Positions 6,405 to 15,272 of a stretch of DNA of 17,352 bases are shown one piece after another. Within the stretch, counting starts at the first letter, position 1. Each line of letters opens with the position of its first letter. The DNA lies in contig JAHHMJ010000097.1 of assembly GCA_018678395.1 (NCBI GenBank), forward strand, positions 1 to 17,352. Direction: 5' to 3'. The notes under the pieces were generated by a model that worked only from the letters and a program-made list of their open reading frames with translations, was not told the DNA's origin and did not search any database. This DNA comes from Gemmatimonadota bacterium (lineage in GTDB: Bacteria > Gemmatimonadota > Gemmatimonadetes > Longimicrobiales > Gaopeijiaceae). The translations under genes and the position numbers were made by a program.

Positions 6405-9074
6405 CTACCGCCAGTCCGCGGCCTTCAGCGACACCAGGTTCGCGAACAACCGGTAGGCGCCGGGCACACCCGCCGGGAACTGCCGGAAGAACGAGATCCC
6501 GGTGTAGATGTACAGACCCTCGCCCACCGGCGCCACGAGAAGCGCACCCTCGGCCGGCTCCTCGCCCGGATCGGTGAACGCGATCTGCGGCTCGAACGCC
6601 TCGTCCCAACTCGCGAGGAAGTAGAGACCCCGCTCCTGCACCCATCCCTCGAAGTCGTCGGCGCCGAGGGTGTTCGGACCCCGGACCAACGGGGACTCCG
6701 GATCGATGAAACGCACCGGCGACCCCTCGTCGGTCACGCGCGGAGCGGCTCTCTGCCCCGGCACGCTCATGCTCACCTCGTAGGGAGCGAATCCTCCCGC
6801 CGGATATTCGAACTTGTTGTACTGGACGACGACGGTGCCGCCGGCGCGGGCGAAGTCGAGGACGGCCTCGTTCACGGCGGCCACGTCGGGCCGGGTTTCG
6901 TAGACACGGATGCCCAGCACGAGCGCGTCGTAGCCGCTGAAGTCCCCCGCCTGAACCTGCTCGGGGGTCACGATCTCGACGTCGACGCCCATCTGACGAA
7001 GCGCGAGGGCTCCATCGTCGCCCGACCCCATCACGTAGCCGACGCGCAGTCCCTCGGCCACCCGGACGGGGACCACGGTCACCCGCGTTTCGGCCGGGTC
7101 GAAGTACGCCGTCCGCTCGATGTGCGGATACTCGATGAGAGAATAGCCTTCGTCGTAGCGGCGTCCGTCGTCGAGCGTGGCGACGGCTCGGAAGGTATGG
7201 CGCCCCTCTCCCGCTCCGTCGGGGCTGACGCGGAACACGACCGAGCGGCTCTCGGCCGGCCCGTCTACCGAGAACGGCACGGCCGCGGGTTCGACCCGCC
7301 AGCCGTCGGGGACGTCCAGAGTCAGCTCGCCCCGCACCCCGGCCCCAGCCTCCGCGTTCAGTTCGACCGTCACCTCCCGCGTCTCGGCGAGACCGGCCGG
7401 CCACACCGTGACGCCGGGTCGCACGGCGACCGACACTGCCGGCACGACCAACAGGGGCTGGGTGAACTCGCCCAGCGCCTTGTCGACGCCGACGTAGCGC
7501 GCGGGCCGACGCGCGGACACCGCGACCGCCCCCGTCTCGGGCACGTCGAGCACGGCATCCACGGTCGCCATCACGGGGGTCGGTGCGAATGGGCGGGCCC
7601 ACAGGTCCCGATGGTCCGGCCACCGGTACATCTCCCCGTCGCGGGCGGCGGCCCGGAAGTAGAGGCGGCTCGGGTCGGCGTCCGGAGGAAGCACGACCCG
7701 GTAGCGGTCCGCACGTACGGTTCCGGGCGCCACGGCTCCTGCCGGATCGACATCGATGGCTTCGACGGTCCAGTCGGCGGGGACGTCGAGGACGCCCCGG
7801 ACGTCGCGAAGCGGGAACGGACCACCGTTCCAGGTCTCGACCGTCACCTCCACGGCGTCGCCCGGGACGACGAGATCGTCATCGGCGACCGCGCGGATCA
7901 CGACGCCGGCTGCCTCGAGCAGCGCACTCGACAGCGTGGCGGAGCGCGGCGCCAGCGACTTCGCGAAGTCCCCACCCCCGTCGGCCGCGCCCGCAATATC
8001 CAGGGCCGCGTCGAGCGACCCGAGCGCCGTACCCAGGTCCGGGGCGGCCGTCGACGGATCCAGGGCGGAGAGCCCGGCGCGAGCGCGTGCGACCGCGGCC
8101 GTATACCGACCCATGTGCTCGGCGACCTGCTCACCGGCCATCCCACCCACTCCCGTCGCGAGCGTCGAGAGCGTGGTGTCGATGCCCGCGAACAGGCCGT
8201 CGCCACCGCTCGGATCGAGTCCCGGCGCCACCGAGATGAGCGTGACGTCGGAGCGCCGAGGCCCGAACGGCTGGCCGACACCCATGTCCTGAGACCGGTG
8301 CTGGCTCCGTGAATCCATCGCGACCTGGAACCACGACCGTCCCAGAACGGGATCGTACGTCCCGGTCGCGACCTCGAGGTTCGGGCCCTCGGGCGTTCCC
8401 CGAGTGCGACGATAGAGCTTCGAAGCCTGCCAGGGCTCCAGTCCGTGCTCGAACTGCTCCGGGAAACGTTGCGGGTCTGCGGCCGCCGCGAATGCCTCGC
8501 GCGCCATGATGCCGGCCGCCTGATGCTGGCCGTGGCCATCGGCCGGCGTGCCGGAAAAGACCGAGACGATCACCTGCGGTCGGAAAGTGCGCACCACCCA
8601 GACGACGTCGTGCAGGAGCTCCTCGCGGGGCCACTTGGCGAGCGACTCGTCGGCGCTCTTCGAGAACCCGAAGTCGAAGGCACGAGTGAAGAACTGCCGC
8701 CCGCCGTCCAGCGACCGCGCCGCGACCAGCTCACCGCTGCGCACCACACCCAGGCCCTCGAAGAGTTCGGGCCCGATCAGATTCTGCCCCCCGTCCCCGC
8801 GGGTGAGTGACAGGTAGGCGGTCTCGGCGCCCATCCCGCGGGCAAGCGCGGTCAGCAGCGAGGTGTCTTCGTCGTCGGGGTGCGCGGCGATCATGAGGAC
8901 CCGCTTCACGCCGTCGAGCTGACGCAGTGCGAGGGCCGCTCCGGTGACACCCCGCTGCAATCCGTCCTGGGCGGCCGCTGGAGCGGCCAGGCCGGGCCCG
9001 GCGAGGAGAGCAGCGAAGACGGCTGCGACGGATGCCGCGGCACGAGGCCGAAAGGAGAGCTTGGTCGGTGTCAT
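6405..9074 (-). CDS. Secreted PIG-L (LmbE-like) N-deacetylase with C-terminal amidotransferase-like domain
   Basis: This 889-residue protein starts with a Sec signal peptide (residues 1-35, likely cut at AAA|Q) and acts outside the cytoplasm. The PIG-L domain (about 55-230) has the metal motif AHPDDED (64-70), TRGDGGQN (91-98) and HGQHQAAG (181-188). These give the expected zinc ligands H65, D68 and H184, so it should be catalytically competent for removing N-acetyl groups from a sugar-like substrate. The middle (about 385-660) is beta-sandwich, NEW3-like. The last about 214 residues (LRVGYVMGSGDDG onward) look like a flavodoxin-type ThuA/class I amidotransferase-like domain. This architecture recurs in large PIG-L proteins and is far longer than MshB or BshB (about 230-300 residues). 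The ATG lies 16 bases after the permease stop with no clear ribosome site, suggesting coupled translation in the ABC operon. Substrate unknown. Confidence 0.88.
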   Translation of the reverse strand: MTPTKLSFRPRAAASVAAVFAALLAGPGLAAPAAAQDGLQRGVTGAALALRQLDGVKRVLMIAAHPDDEDTSLLTALARGMGAETAYLSLTRGDGGQNLIGPELFEGLGVVRSGELVAARSLDGGRQFFTRAFDFGFSKSADESLAKWPREELLHDVVWVVRTFRPQVIVSVFSGTPADGHGQHQAAGIMAREAFAAAADPQRFPEQFEHGLEPWQASKLYRRTRGTPEGPNLEVATGTYDPVLGRSWFQVAMDSRSQHRSQDMGVGQPFGPRRSDVTLISVAPGLDPSGGDGLFAGIDTTLSTLATGVGGMAGEQVAEHMGRYTAAVARARAGLSALDPSTAAPDLGTALGSLDAALDIAGAADGGGDFAKSLAPRSATLSSALLEAAGVVIRAVADDDLVVPGDAVEVTVETWNGGPFPLRDVRGVLDVPADWTVEAIDVDPAGAVAPGTVRADRYRVVLPPDADPSRLYFRAAARDGEMYRWPDHRDLWARPFAPTPVMATVDAVLDVPETGAVAVSARRPARYVGVDKALGEFTQPLLVVPAVSVAVRPGVTVWPAGLAETREVTVELNAEAGAGVRGELTLDVPDGWRVEPAAVPFSVDGPAESRSVVFRVSPDGAGEGRHTFRAVATLDDGRRYDEGYSLIEYPHIERTAYFDPAETRVTVVPVRVAEGLRVGYVMGSGDDGALALRQMGVDVEIVTPEQVQAGDFSGYDALVLGIRVYETRPDVAAVNEAVLDFARAGGTVVVQYNKFEYPAGGFAPYEVSMSVPGQRAAPRVTDEGSPVRFIDPESPLVRGPNTLGADDFEGWVQERGLYFLASWDEAFEPQIAFTDPGEEPAEGALLVAPVGEGLYIYTGISFFRQFPAGVPGAYRLFANLVSLKAADWR

Positions 9075-9090
9075 GGTCGTTGGGTTGGGA

Positions 9091-10023
9091 TCAATGCTCG
9101 CCGCGAGGCCAGGGAAGCGCGAGCGCGGCGGGGGCCCGTGCCCGCCCGACCCAACCGGCGAGCGCCGCCAGCGTCAGGACGTAGGGGAAGGCCAGGAAGA
9201 GTTGGTACCCGATGTCGAGCCCGAGGGTCTGCAGCGCGAACTGCAGCGCCGAGGCGGCCCCGAAGAGAAGGGCGGCGAGCAGAACACCGAGGGGGTTCCA
9301 CCGCCCGAGAACGACCACCGCGATCGCGATGAAGCCCTTCCCGGCGCTCATTCCCTCCGAGAAGGTGCCCGTGTGGGCCAGCGCGAGGTGCGCCCCGGCC
9401 ACGCCGGCGAGCGCCCCCGCGACGATGGTGGTCACGAAGCGGAGCGTCCGCACCCGGACCCCCGCGGCGGCCGCGGCGTCCGGGTCTTCGCCGGCCGCGC
9501 GCACCTCGAGGCCCCACTCGGTCCGGAACAGGAACCACCACAGGAGCGGAGCGAGCAGATAGGCGAAGTAGGCGGTCGGCGCCTGTCCGAAGAACGCGGG
9601 GCCGATCCACGGAAGGTCGACCAGACCGGGAAGCGCCCACGCTTCGAGGGTCGGCAGCGTCAGCGCCGTACCGGTGACGCCGAAGCGGGCCTGATACACC
9701 ACGGCGGTGAAGCCCAGTCCCCCGAGGGTCACGGCCGTGCCCGTGATGATCTGGTCGGTGTTGAGCACCACGACGAAGAGCGCGAACACCGCGGCGACCA
9801 GAAGTCCCGCGGCGGCTCCGTACACGACGCCGGCGGCGGCCGAGCCGGTCGCCAGCGCGCCCAGCGCTCCACCCAACGCACCGGCGATGATCGACCCCTC
9901 GAGACCGATGTTGATCACGCCCGCCCGCTCCGACAGGGTCTCGCCGAGCCCGGCCAGCGCCAGCGGTACACCCAGCCGCACCGCTGCCTCGAGGAAGCTG
10001 GCCAGCACCAGGCCCTCAGCCAT
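9091..10023 (-). CDS. ABC transporter permease, nucleoside/simple-sugar type (NupQ-like)
   Basis: This 310-residue integral membrane protein is one of two permease subunits of a BMP-type importer. Diagnostic motifs are ERAGVINIGLEG (about 32-43) and the cytoplasmic coupling loop AGEDPDAAAAAGVRVRTLRF (about 177-196), which contacts the ATPase. Length and motifs match the shorter permease (NupQ/YufQ, BmpC class, about 310-320 residues). Its ATG overlaps the end of the preceding permease gene by 8 bases, the standard tight arrangement of these operons. It is followed after 16 bases by the PIG-L deacetylase gene. Confidence 0.93.
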   Translation of the reverse strand: MAEGLVLASFLEAAVRLGVPLALAGLGETLSERAGVINIGLEGSIIAGALGGALGALATGSAAAGVVYGAAAGLLVAAVFALFVVVLNTDQIITGTAVTLGGLGFTAVVYQARFGVTGTALTLPTLEAWALPGLVDLPWIGPAFFGQAPTAYFAYLLAPLLWWFLFRTEWGLEVRAAGEDPDAAAAAGVRVRTLRFVTTIVAGALAGVAGAHLALAHTGTFSEGMSAGKGFIAIAVVVLGRWNPLGVLLAALLFGAASALQFALQTLGLDIGYQLFLAFPYVLTLAALAGWVGRARAPAALALPWPRGEH

Positions 10024-11059
10024 CGCGACCTCCCGCGACCCACCCGTGGCGGACCACCCGGTCGACCACGAGGACGCTCAGAATGACCAGGGCCTGGATC
10101 CCGTTGACCCACGCCGCGGGCACGCCGGCGATGCGCTGCATGGACGAAGCACCGCCCTCGAGCACACCGAACAGGAAGGCCGTGCCCACGACCCCGATCG
10201 GGTGGAGTCCCGCGAGAAGCGCCACCGCGATGGCCGTGTAGCCGTGCCCGGGTGAGAGGTCCTCGTAGAGGGCGTAGGTCACGCCGGCCACCTCGACGCC
10301 GCCCGCCAATCCCGCGAGCGCTCCCGAGACGAGGAAGGCGGCCCCGACGACGCGCGCTACGCGCACGCGGCCCGCCACCCGCGCCGCGTCCGGCGACGCA
10401 CCCACCGCCCGCACGAAGAATCCCGCACGGGTCGAACGCATCACGAACGCGAGTACCACCGCCAGCACGAGCGCCAGCGCGAAGCCCACGTGCAGCCGCG
10501 TACCCGGGATCAGCAACGGGAGCTGCGCCACCTCGGCGATCGACTCCGACTGGGGGAAGACCCCACGCGGCTCCTGCAGAGGACCGTGTACGAGCCACGC
10601 CGACAGGTCGATGGCGACGAAGTTGAGCAATAGCGTGGTGATCACTTCGCCGACCCCGAGGCGCAACTTCATGAGCGCCGGTATCGCCGCCCATGCAGCG
10701 CCGGCTACGGAGGCCGCGAGCAGGACACTCGGCACCGCGATCCACACGGGCCAGCCGCCGACCTGAAGCCCCATCCACACCGCCGCCACAGCGCCGGCGT
10801 AGAACTGGCCCTCGGCACCGATGTTCCAGACCCCGGCCCGGAAGGCCAACGCCACCGCCAGACCGGTGAGAAGAAGCGGGACGGTGCGCACGAGGGTGAT
10901 CGAGAGGATGGCCGAGGGTGAGCCGAGGGCTCCGCGCACCAACGCCCCGAACGCCTCGATCGGGGGGTAGCCTCCGAGCGCGAGGGCGACCGCGGCCAGC
11001 GCCAGCGTGAGGGCCAACGCCAGCAGGGCCGACGCCGCGGGCAACCAGCGCGCGGTCAC
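10016..11059 (-). CDS. ABC transporter permease, nucleoside/simple-sugar type (NupP-like)
   Basis: This 347-residue membrane protein is the longer of the two permeases. It carries GVWNIGAEGQFYAGA (about 77-91) and the EAA-type coupling loop GASPDAARVAGRVRVARV (about 220-237), both typical of NupP/YufP or BmpB proteins. The GTG at 11059 is chosen because it overlaps the ATPase stop in GTGA and opens directly into the first hydrophobic helix; the frame further upstream encodes only arginine-rich sequence antisense to nothing recognisable. It forms the heterodimeric channel with the permease at 9091-10023. Confidence 0.92.
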   Translation of the reverse strand: MTARWLPAASALLALALTLALAAVALALGGYPPIEAFGALVRGALGSPSAILSITLVRTVPLLLTGLAVALAFRAGVWNIGAEGQFYAGAVAAVWMGLQVGGWPVWIAVPSVLLAASVAGAAWAAIPALMKLRLGVGEVITTLLLNFVAIDLSAWLVHGPLQEPRGVFPQSESIAEVAQLPLLIPGTRLHVGFALALVLAVVLAFVMRSTRAGFFVRAVGASPDAARVAGRVRVARVVGAAFLVSGALAGLAGGVEVAGVTYALYEDLSPGHGYTAIAVALLAGLHPIGVVGTAFLFGVLEGGASSMQRIAGVPAAWVNGIQALVILSVLVVDRVVRHGWVAGGRDG

Positions 11060-12549
11060 GAGACACCCTCGAGCATGCGTGCGCCGATGCCCGTCCGTGA
11101 ACGCTCCGACTCGGGGACCGGCATCAGCCGGCCGCGCACCAGCACGACGACCCGATCGGCCAGCGCGAGGATCTCGTCCAGATCGGTCGAGATCACGACC
11201 ACGCCCGACGCGGCATCGCCCGAGGCGCACTCACGCAGGGTGCGGTGGACGAAGGCGGCACCCGCGACATCGAGACCGCGCGTGGGATTCTCGGCCACGA
11301 TCAGCCGGGGTCGGCCGCTCAGCTCGCGGGCCACCACCACCCGCTGCTGGTTGCCGCCCGACAAGGTCGCCACGGGCGTGCGCGGGTCCGGCACCCGAAT
11401 GGCGAATCGGTCGATGGCCGCCTGCGCGCGCTCCCGGATCCGGGGCCAGCGCAGGAGGGGGCCGCGCCGCACCTCGGGGTCCTCGTGCATCCCCAGCGCC
11501 AGGTTCTCGGCGACGGAGAACGGCAGCACCAGCCCCTCGCGGCGGCGGTCCTGCGGAATGAAGGCGATCGCCTCGGGCAACGCGACCTCTCCCCGCTCCG
11601 GCAGCCGGCGGCCCGACAGAAGGAAGGCCAGCTCCCGCTGACCGTTCCCCTCGACTCCGGCCACACCCACGATCTCGCCGGCCCGGATGTCGAGATCCAC
11701 ATCGTCGAGCCGATCCCGACCGTCGGCCGCATCGACGTGCGCGCCCCGCAGTCGGGCGATCACGGGGTGCCGGTCCGATACCGGCCCACGCGTCGTCGGA
11801 GGTGCGGGAGCCGATCCGACCATGGCCACGGCCAGGCGGTCGGCGTCGACCTCGGACCGCGCTGCCTCGAGCACCGTGCGCCCCCGGCGCAGCACCGTCA
11901 CGCGGTCTGCGACGGCGAGTACCTCGTCGAGCTTGTGGGCCACCAGGAGTACGGCGCGTCCCTCTCCGGCCAGGCGCCGAAGCAACTCCAACAAGCCCTC
12001 GACCTCGGCCGGCGCGAGAACCGCCGTGGGCTCGTCCAGCACGAGAACCCCGGGGTCGCGCAGGAGCACCTTGAGGATCTCGGCCCGTTGCCGATCGCCC
12101 ACGCCCAGCGACTCGACCGTCGCGTCCAGCGGCACGCTCAGCCCGACCCGCCCCCCGAGTTCCTCGGCGGCGCGGCGGACCTCGCCGAGCGCCAGGCGGA
12201 AGCCGCCGCTGCGACGGCGGCCCAGTGCGAGGTTCTCGAGAACGCTCATGCGATCGACGAGCGCGAAGTGCTGGTGCACCATCCCGATGCCGCGCTGCCA
12301 TGCCGCGCGCGGCGATGCGAACCGCTCCGGAGCGCCGTCGATGCGGATCTCGCCGTCGTCGGGCGGAACGAGTCCCGCGAGAGCCGACAGCAGGGTGGTC
12401 TTGCCCGCACCGTTCTCACCGAGGACCGCGTGGACCTCACCGGGCCACGCGTCGAGGCGCGCGTCGTCGAGCGCGACGACCGTTCCGAAGCGCTTGCTCA
12501 GCCCTCGGATCGAGACCCGCGGCGGCGGCGCACCCGCGGGGGCGTTCAG
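11056..12549 (-). CDS. ABC transporter ATPase with two nucleotide-binding domains (NupO-like), apparent CTG start
   Basis: This 497-residue ATPase powers the importer. NBD1 has Walker A GENGAGKT (44-51), Q-loop region VHQHFALVD (91-99), a degenerate signature SLGVGDRQR (147-155) and Walker B VLVLDEPTA (168-176). NBD2 has the family's relaxed Walker A VEGNGQRE (299-306), signature LSGGNQQR (396-403) and Walker B-like LIVAENPTRGLD (416-427). Such asymmetry is normal for NupO/YufO and sugar-type ATPases of about 500 residues. The start is unusual: no ATG, GTG or TTG lies in frame between deep inside the upstream gene and the P-loop. The only start that keeps strand 1 is the CTG at 12549-12547, with GGAGG 4 bases upstream and overlapping the upstream stop as CTGA. 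Family certain; start codon inferred. Confidence 0.9.
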   Translation of the reverse strand: MNAPAGAPPPRVSIRGLSKRFGTVVALDDARLDAWPGEVHAVLGENGAGKTTLLSALAGLVPPDDGEIRIDGAPERFASPRAAWQRGIGMVHQHFALVDRMSVLENLALGRRRSGGFRLALGEVRRAAEELGGRVGLSVPLDATVESLGVGDRQRAEILKVLLRDPGVLVLDEPTAVLAPAEVEGLLELLRRLAGEGRAVLLVAHKLDEVLAVADRVTVLRRGRTVLEAARSEVDADRLAVAMVGSAPAPPTTRGPVSDRHPVIARLRGAHVDAADGRDRLDDVDLDIRAGEIVGVAGVEGNGQRELAFLLSGRRLPERGEVALPEAIAFIPQDRRREGLVLPFSVAENLALGMHEDPEVRRGPLLRWPRIRERAQAAIDRFAIRVPDPRTPVATLSGGNQQRVVVARELSGRPRLIVAENPTRGLDVAGAAFVHRTLRECASGDAASGVVVISTDLDEILALADRVVVLVRGRLMPVPESERSRTGIGARMLEGVS

Positions 12550-13610
12550 CCCGCCTCCCCCTCCACGTAGTCGATCCCGGGCACCTCGAGCGTTCCCGCC
12601 CGGATGGAATCGCCCGCGGCTCGTACGCGGTCCAGGAGCTCGGCGGGAATCCGATCGATACGGGCCGGATTCGGCACGAAGTCGACGACGCCTTCGCGGA
12701 AGCCCTCGTAGACGGGCTGACCGCCGAGGCTGCCCGCCTGCCATGCGCGGGCCACCTGGAGGAAGGCGTAGGGAATCTCGATCACCGCACTGCCGAGCGT
12801 GACCTCGGGAGCGATGTCGTTCTGATCGCGGTTCATCCCGATCGCCCACGTCTGCGCACCACCCTCGGTCGCCTCGCGAACCGCCTGGAAGACACCGAAC
12901 GAAGCACCGTCGGTGTTGTGGATCACGACGTCGGCGCCCCGCTCGATCTGCGCCACCGCCGCCTCCTTGGCGGCCGCCACGTCGTCCCACGAGCCGATGA
13001 ACACCTCGAGCACGGTGGCGTCGGGCCGCACGGCCAGCGCGCCGGCCTCGAACGCCCGGAACGTCCCCTGCGCGGGTGGCGTCGCGACGCCGCCGACCAT
13101 CCCGATGATCCCGCTCTCCGTCATGCCCCCAGCCACCATGCCGGCCAGGTAGCTGCCCTCCCAGAGGGTGAAGATGAGGGGGACGACGTTGGCGCCGACC
13201 TGGCCGCCGCCGCTCACGACGATGCTCATCTCGGGGAACCGCGGACCGGCGCGCATCGCCGCGTCCTGGTATTCCGACCCGTGCGCGAACACGAGATCGT
13301 AGCCCTCCGAACCGTAGGCCAGGAACGCCTCGTCGAACTCGGCGGGCGTGCGGGTCTGCTGGTGACTGACCTCGGCCCCGAGTGAGTCCCGAATGGCGAG
13401 CAACCCCTCGTAGGCTCCCGCGTACCAACCGGCGTCACTCACGGGGCCGGAGGTGAGCAACGCCACGCGGAAGGAAGCTTCGGCCTCCCCACCCGCGTCG
13501 CCTGAGGCGCCGTCCTCACCGACGTCTCCGCCGCACGCGGTGAAGAGGGCGACGGTCGTGACCATTCCGATGGTCCGCAGCGCGCGACGCGCCCGGCTGG
13601 TGCTCAGCAT
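12546..13610 (-). CDS. BMP/PnrA-family substrate-binding lipoprotein of a nucleoside-type ABC importer
   Basis: This 354-residue precursor has a lipoprotein signal (positive start, hydrophobic stretch, lipobox FTAC with C26) and an acidic Gly/Ala/Asp linker (about 27-46). A BMP domain follows from FRVALLTSGPVSDAGWYAGA (about 47-66). Later blocks such as VFAHGSEYQDAA, GSYLAGMVAGGM, GMVGGVATPP and VVIHNTDGASFGVF match the PnrA/BmpA fold, a periplasmic-binding-protein type that typically binds purine nucleosides. GGGAG lies 7 bases before the ATG at 13610. It is the first gene of the operon; the upstream symporter ends in its own terminator, so a promoter should lie within 13611-13723, where I could not pick a convincing one. 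The ligand is probably nucleoside-like by family, not proven. Confidence 0.9.
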   Translation of the reverse strand: MLSTSRARRALRTIGMVTTVALFTACGGDVGEDGASGDAGGEAEASFRVALLTSGPVSDAGWYAGAYEGLLAIRDSLGAEVSHQQTRTPAEFDEAFLAYGSEGYDLVFAHGSEYQDAAMRAGPRFPEMSIVVSGGGQVGANVVPLIFTLWEGSYLAGMVAGGMTESGIIGMVGGVATPPAQGTFRAFEAGALAVRPDATVLEVFIGSWDDVAAAKEAAVAQIERGADVVIHNTDGASFGVFQAVREATEGGAQTWAIGMNRDQNDIAPEVTLGSAVIEIPYAFLQVARAWQAGSLGGQPVYEGFREGVVDFVPNPARIDRIPAELLDRVRAAGDSIRAGTLEVPGIDYVEGEAG

Positions 13611-13723
13611 GCTGACACTCCCGATCCCCGATCGACCGAACGCGCCGCCCGAGCGGGGACCCCTGGACGACGCAGGCGTGCCATACCCCCGAAGCCCCCG
13701 CCGAGGTGCCGTGGAAACGAGAG

Positions 13724-13762
13724 AGAGCCGACCCCCACTGCGGGAGTCGGCCCCTCGGCTCT
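13724..13762 (-). terminator. Rho-independent terminator of the NSS symporter
   Basis: Two alternative stems share one 3' arm. GCCGAC (13727-13732) pairs with GTCGGC (13746-13751), extended by CCC/GGG, while AGAGCCGA (13724-13731) pairs with TCGGCTCT (13755-13762). On the minus strand the structure is followed by CTCTCGTTTCC, a moderately T-rich tail. It lies about 20 bases after the symporter stop and isolates it from the ABC operon. Confidence 0.7.
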
Positions 13763-13784
13763 TCCGGATCGAAGGCGTGCGCGC

Positions 13785-15164
13785 TCAGCCTCCGCCCAGC
13801 GTCGTCATCAGAGTCGTGAACGCCTTCCGGCCCGACCAGAAGACCACGAACCCGATGATCGGGGGCATCACGTACTTCACGAACAGCAGCATGGTCGGGA
13901 CGATCCGCGCGAAGAAGCCGGAGGCCCCGTCCACCATCTCCGTGATCGGGTCCTTCATGCGCCATCCTACGAACAGCGTCATGCCGAGCGCACCCAGGGC
14001 GAGGAACCACTCGGTGATCGAGTCGATCAAGCCGAGCGCGTCGAGCGACGTCGCCGGGATGAGTCCGACCAACAGGATCAACACACCCGCGCCGATCGCG
14101 GCCGGCCGCCGCGTGATCTTGAACTCGTCGATCATCGACGCCGTCACGACCTCCAGAAGCGACACGGCCGAGGTGATCGCTCCGACGGTGAGCGCGAAGA
14201 AGAACGCGATACCGACGAATCGGCCGACCGAGCCCATCTCCGCAAAGGCCCCGGGCAGGGCGATGAAGAGCGCGCCGACGGTGCTGGCACTCACCTGGCT
14301 CTGCAGCCCGAGCGCAGCGATGACCGGGAAGACCACGAGGCCCGCGGTGAATGCGACGCCGAAGTCCGAGGCAGCGATCGTCGTCGCCTCGCGATTCAGG
14401 TTCTCGTGGCGCGAGAGATACGAGGCGAAGGTGAGCATCGCCCCCATCCCCAGACTCAGCGAGAAGAAGGCCTGCCCGCCCGCCTCGGCCAGCGTCTCGG
14501 GGTCGAGCAATTCCGAGAACGAAGGCGCGAGGTAGAAGGAGTACCCGTCACCCGACCCGACGAGCGTCGCGGCCCAGATCGCCAGTCCGATCACGATGGT
14601 GAAGAGCACGGGCATCAAGATGAGCGACGCCTTCTCGATGCCTTTCTCGACCCCCACGCTCACGATCGTGATCGTCAGGGCCATGAAGGCGACGTGGTAC
14701 ACGATGGGCGCGATTCCGGACGTGATCTCGTTGAAGCGCGCACCCGGATCGGCGGCGAAGCCGGTGAGGATTCCCTCGATCCCGTAGCGGACCACCCAAC
14801 CGGCGATCACCGAATAGTAGGACAGAATCAGGAAACCCGTGAGCACACCCAGAAAGCCCACGAGCGGCCACGCACCGCCTCCCTCACGCCGCATCGCCCC
14901 GATCGGTGACAGGCGCGTGCGCCGACCGACCGAGAACTCGCACAGCATGAGCGGGATCCCGATCATCAGGGTCAAGATGATGTAGAGAATGACGAAAGCG
15001 GCACCGCCGCCCTCCGCCACTCGGTACGGAAACCGCCACATGTTGCCGAGTCCGACGGCGCTCCCGACCGCCGCTAGAATGAACCCGATGCGGGTCCCGA
15101 ACAGCTCGCGCTGGATGGAATCGGCCCCGTGCTTCTGGACTTCCGCGTCGATGGGATCAACCAC
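13785..15164 (-). CDS. Neurotransmitter:sodium symporter family transporter (NSS/SNF, LeuT-like)
   Basis: This 459-residue membrane protein should couple Na+ to uptake of an amino acid or amine. TM1 carries the hallmark GSAVGLGNMWRFPYRVAEGG (about 34-53), matching the unwound Na+/substrate site of LeuT. TM6 has FFSLSLGMGAMLTFASYLSR, and TM8 has AITSAVSLLEV with the Thr-Ser pair expected at Na2. About 11 hydrophobic helices fit the bacterial subfamily, usually 440-510 residues. The GTG at 15164 is chosen because AGGAG lies 5 bases upstream; an in-frame ATG at 15233 adds only a basic, low-complexity leader. It is monocistronic, with a terminator directly downstream, and divergent from the hydro-lyase gene. 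Specific substrate not assignable. Confidence 0.93.
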   Translation of the reverse strand: MVDPIDAEVQKHGADSIQRELFGTRIGFILAAVGSAVGLGNMWRFPYRVAEGGGAAFVILYIILTLMIGIPLMLCEFSVGRRTRLSPIGAMRREGGGAWPLVGFLGVLTGFLILSYYSVIAGWVVRYGIEGILTGFAADPGARFNEITSGIAPIVYHVAFMALTITIVSVGVEKGIEKASLILMPVLFTIVIGLAIWAATLVGSGDGYSFYLAPSFSELLDPETLAEAGGQAFFSLSLGMGAMLTFASYLSRHENLNREATTIAASDFGVAFTAGLVVFPVIAALGLQSQVSASTVGALFIALPGAFAEMGSVGRFVGIAFFFALTVGAITSAVSLLEVVTASMIDEFKITRRPAAIGAGVLILLVGLIPATSLDALGLIDSITEWFLALGALGMTLFVGWRMKDPITEMVDGASGFFARIVPTMLLFVKYVMPPIIGFVVFWSGRKAFTTLMTTLGGG

Positions 15165-15165
15165 G

Positions 15166-15174
15166 TCCTCTCCT
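15166..15174 (-). promoter_or_regulatory. Shine-Dalgarno AGGAGAGGA of the NSS symporter
   Basis: AGGAGAGGA on the minus strand, with AGGAG 5 bases before the GTG at 15164, fixes that start over the more distal ATG at 15233. Confidence 0.7.
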
Positions 15175-15272
15175 GGTCCTGTGGACTTCCGTGGAGCGCG
15201 CCCGTGGGCGCCCGCGTGCGGTCTGGCACGCACCCGTTCACCCGGACGGTTCCGGGCGAGAGCGAGAACGAG

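Noticed and set aside
8944..10086. Plus-strand open frame opposite the short permease
   Set aside because: Antisense to a permease with clear family motifs; composition is Arg/Gly/Pro-rich without domains.
11245..12570. Plus-strand open frame opposite the ABC ATPase
   Set aside because: The minus strand encodes intact Walker motifs throughout; the plus frame has no recognisable content.
12550..13428. A much longer N-terminal extension of the ABC ATPase overlapping the lipoprotein gene, or a frameshifted fusion
   Set aside because: The extension is Arg/Gly-rich out-of-frame lipoprotein sequence; both proteins are full length for their families, so no frameshift is needed.
13611..13723. Purine riboswitch upstream of the nucleoside-type importer
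   Set aside because: I could not find the conserved junction sequences or stem arrangement; only a ribosome site and short GATCGGG direct repeats are visible.
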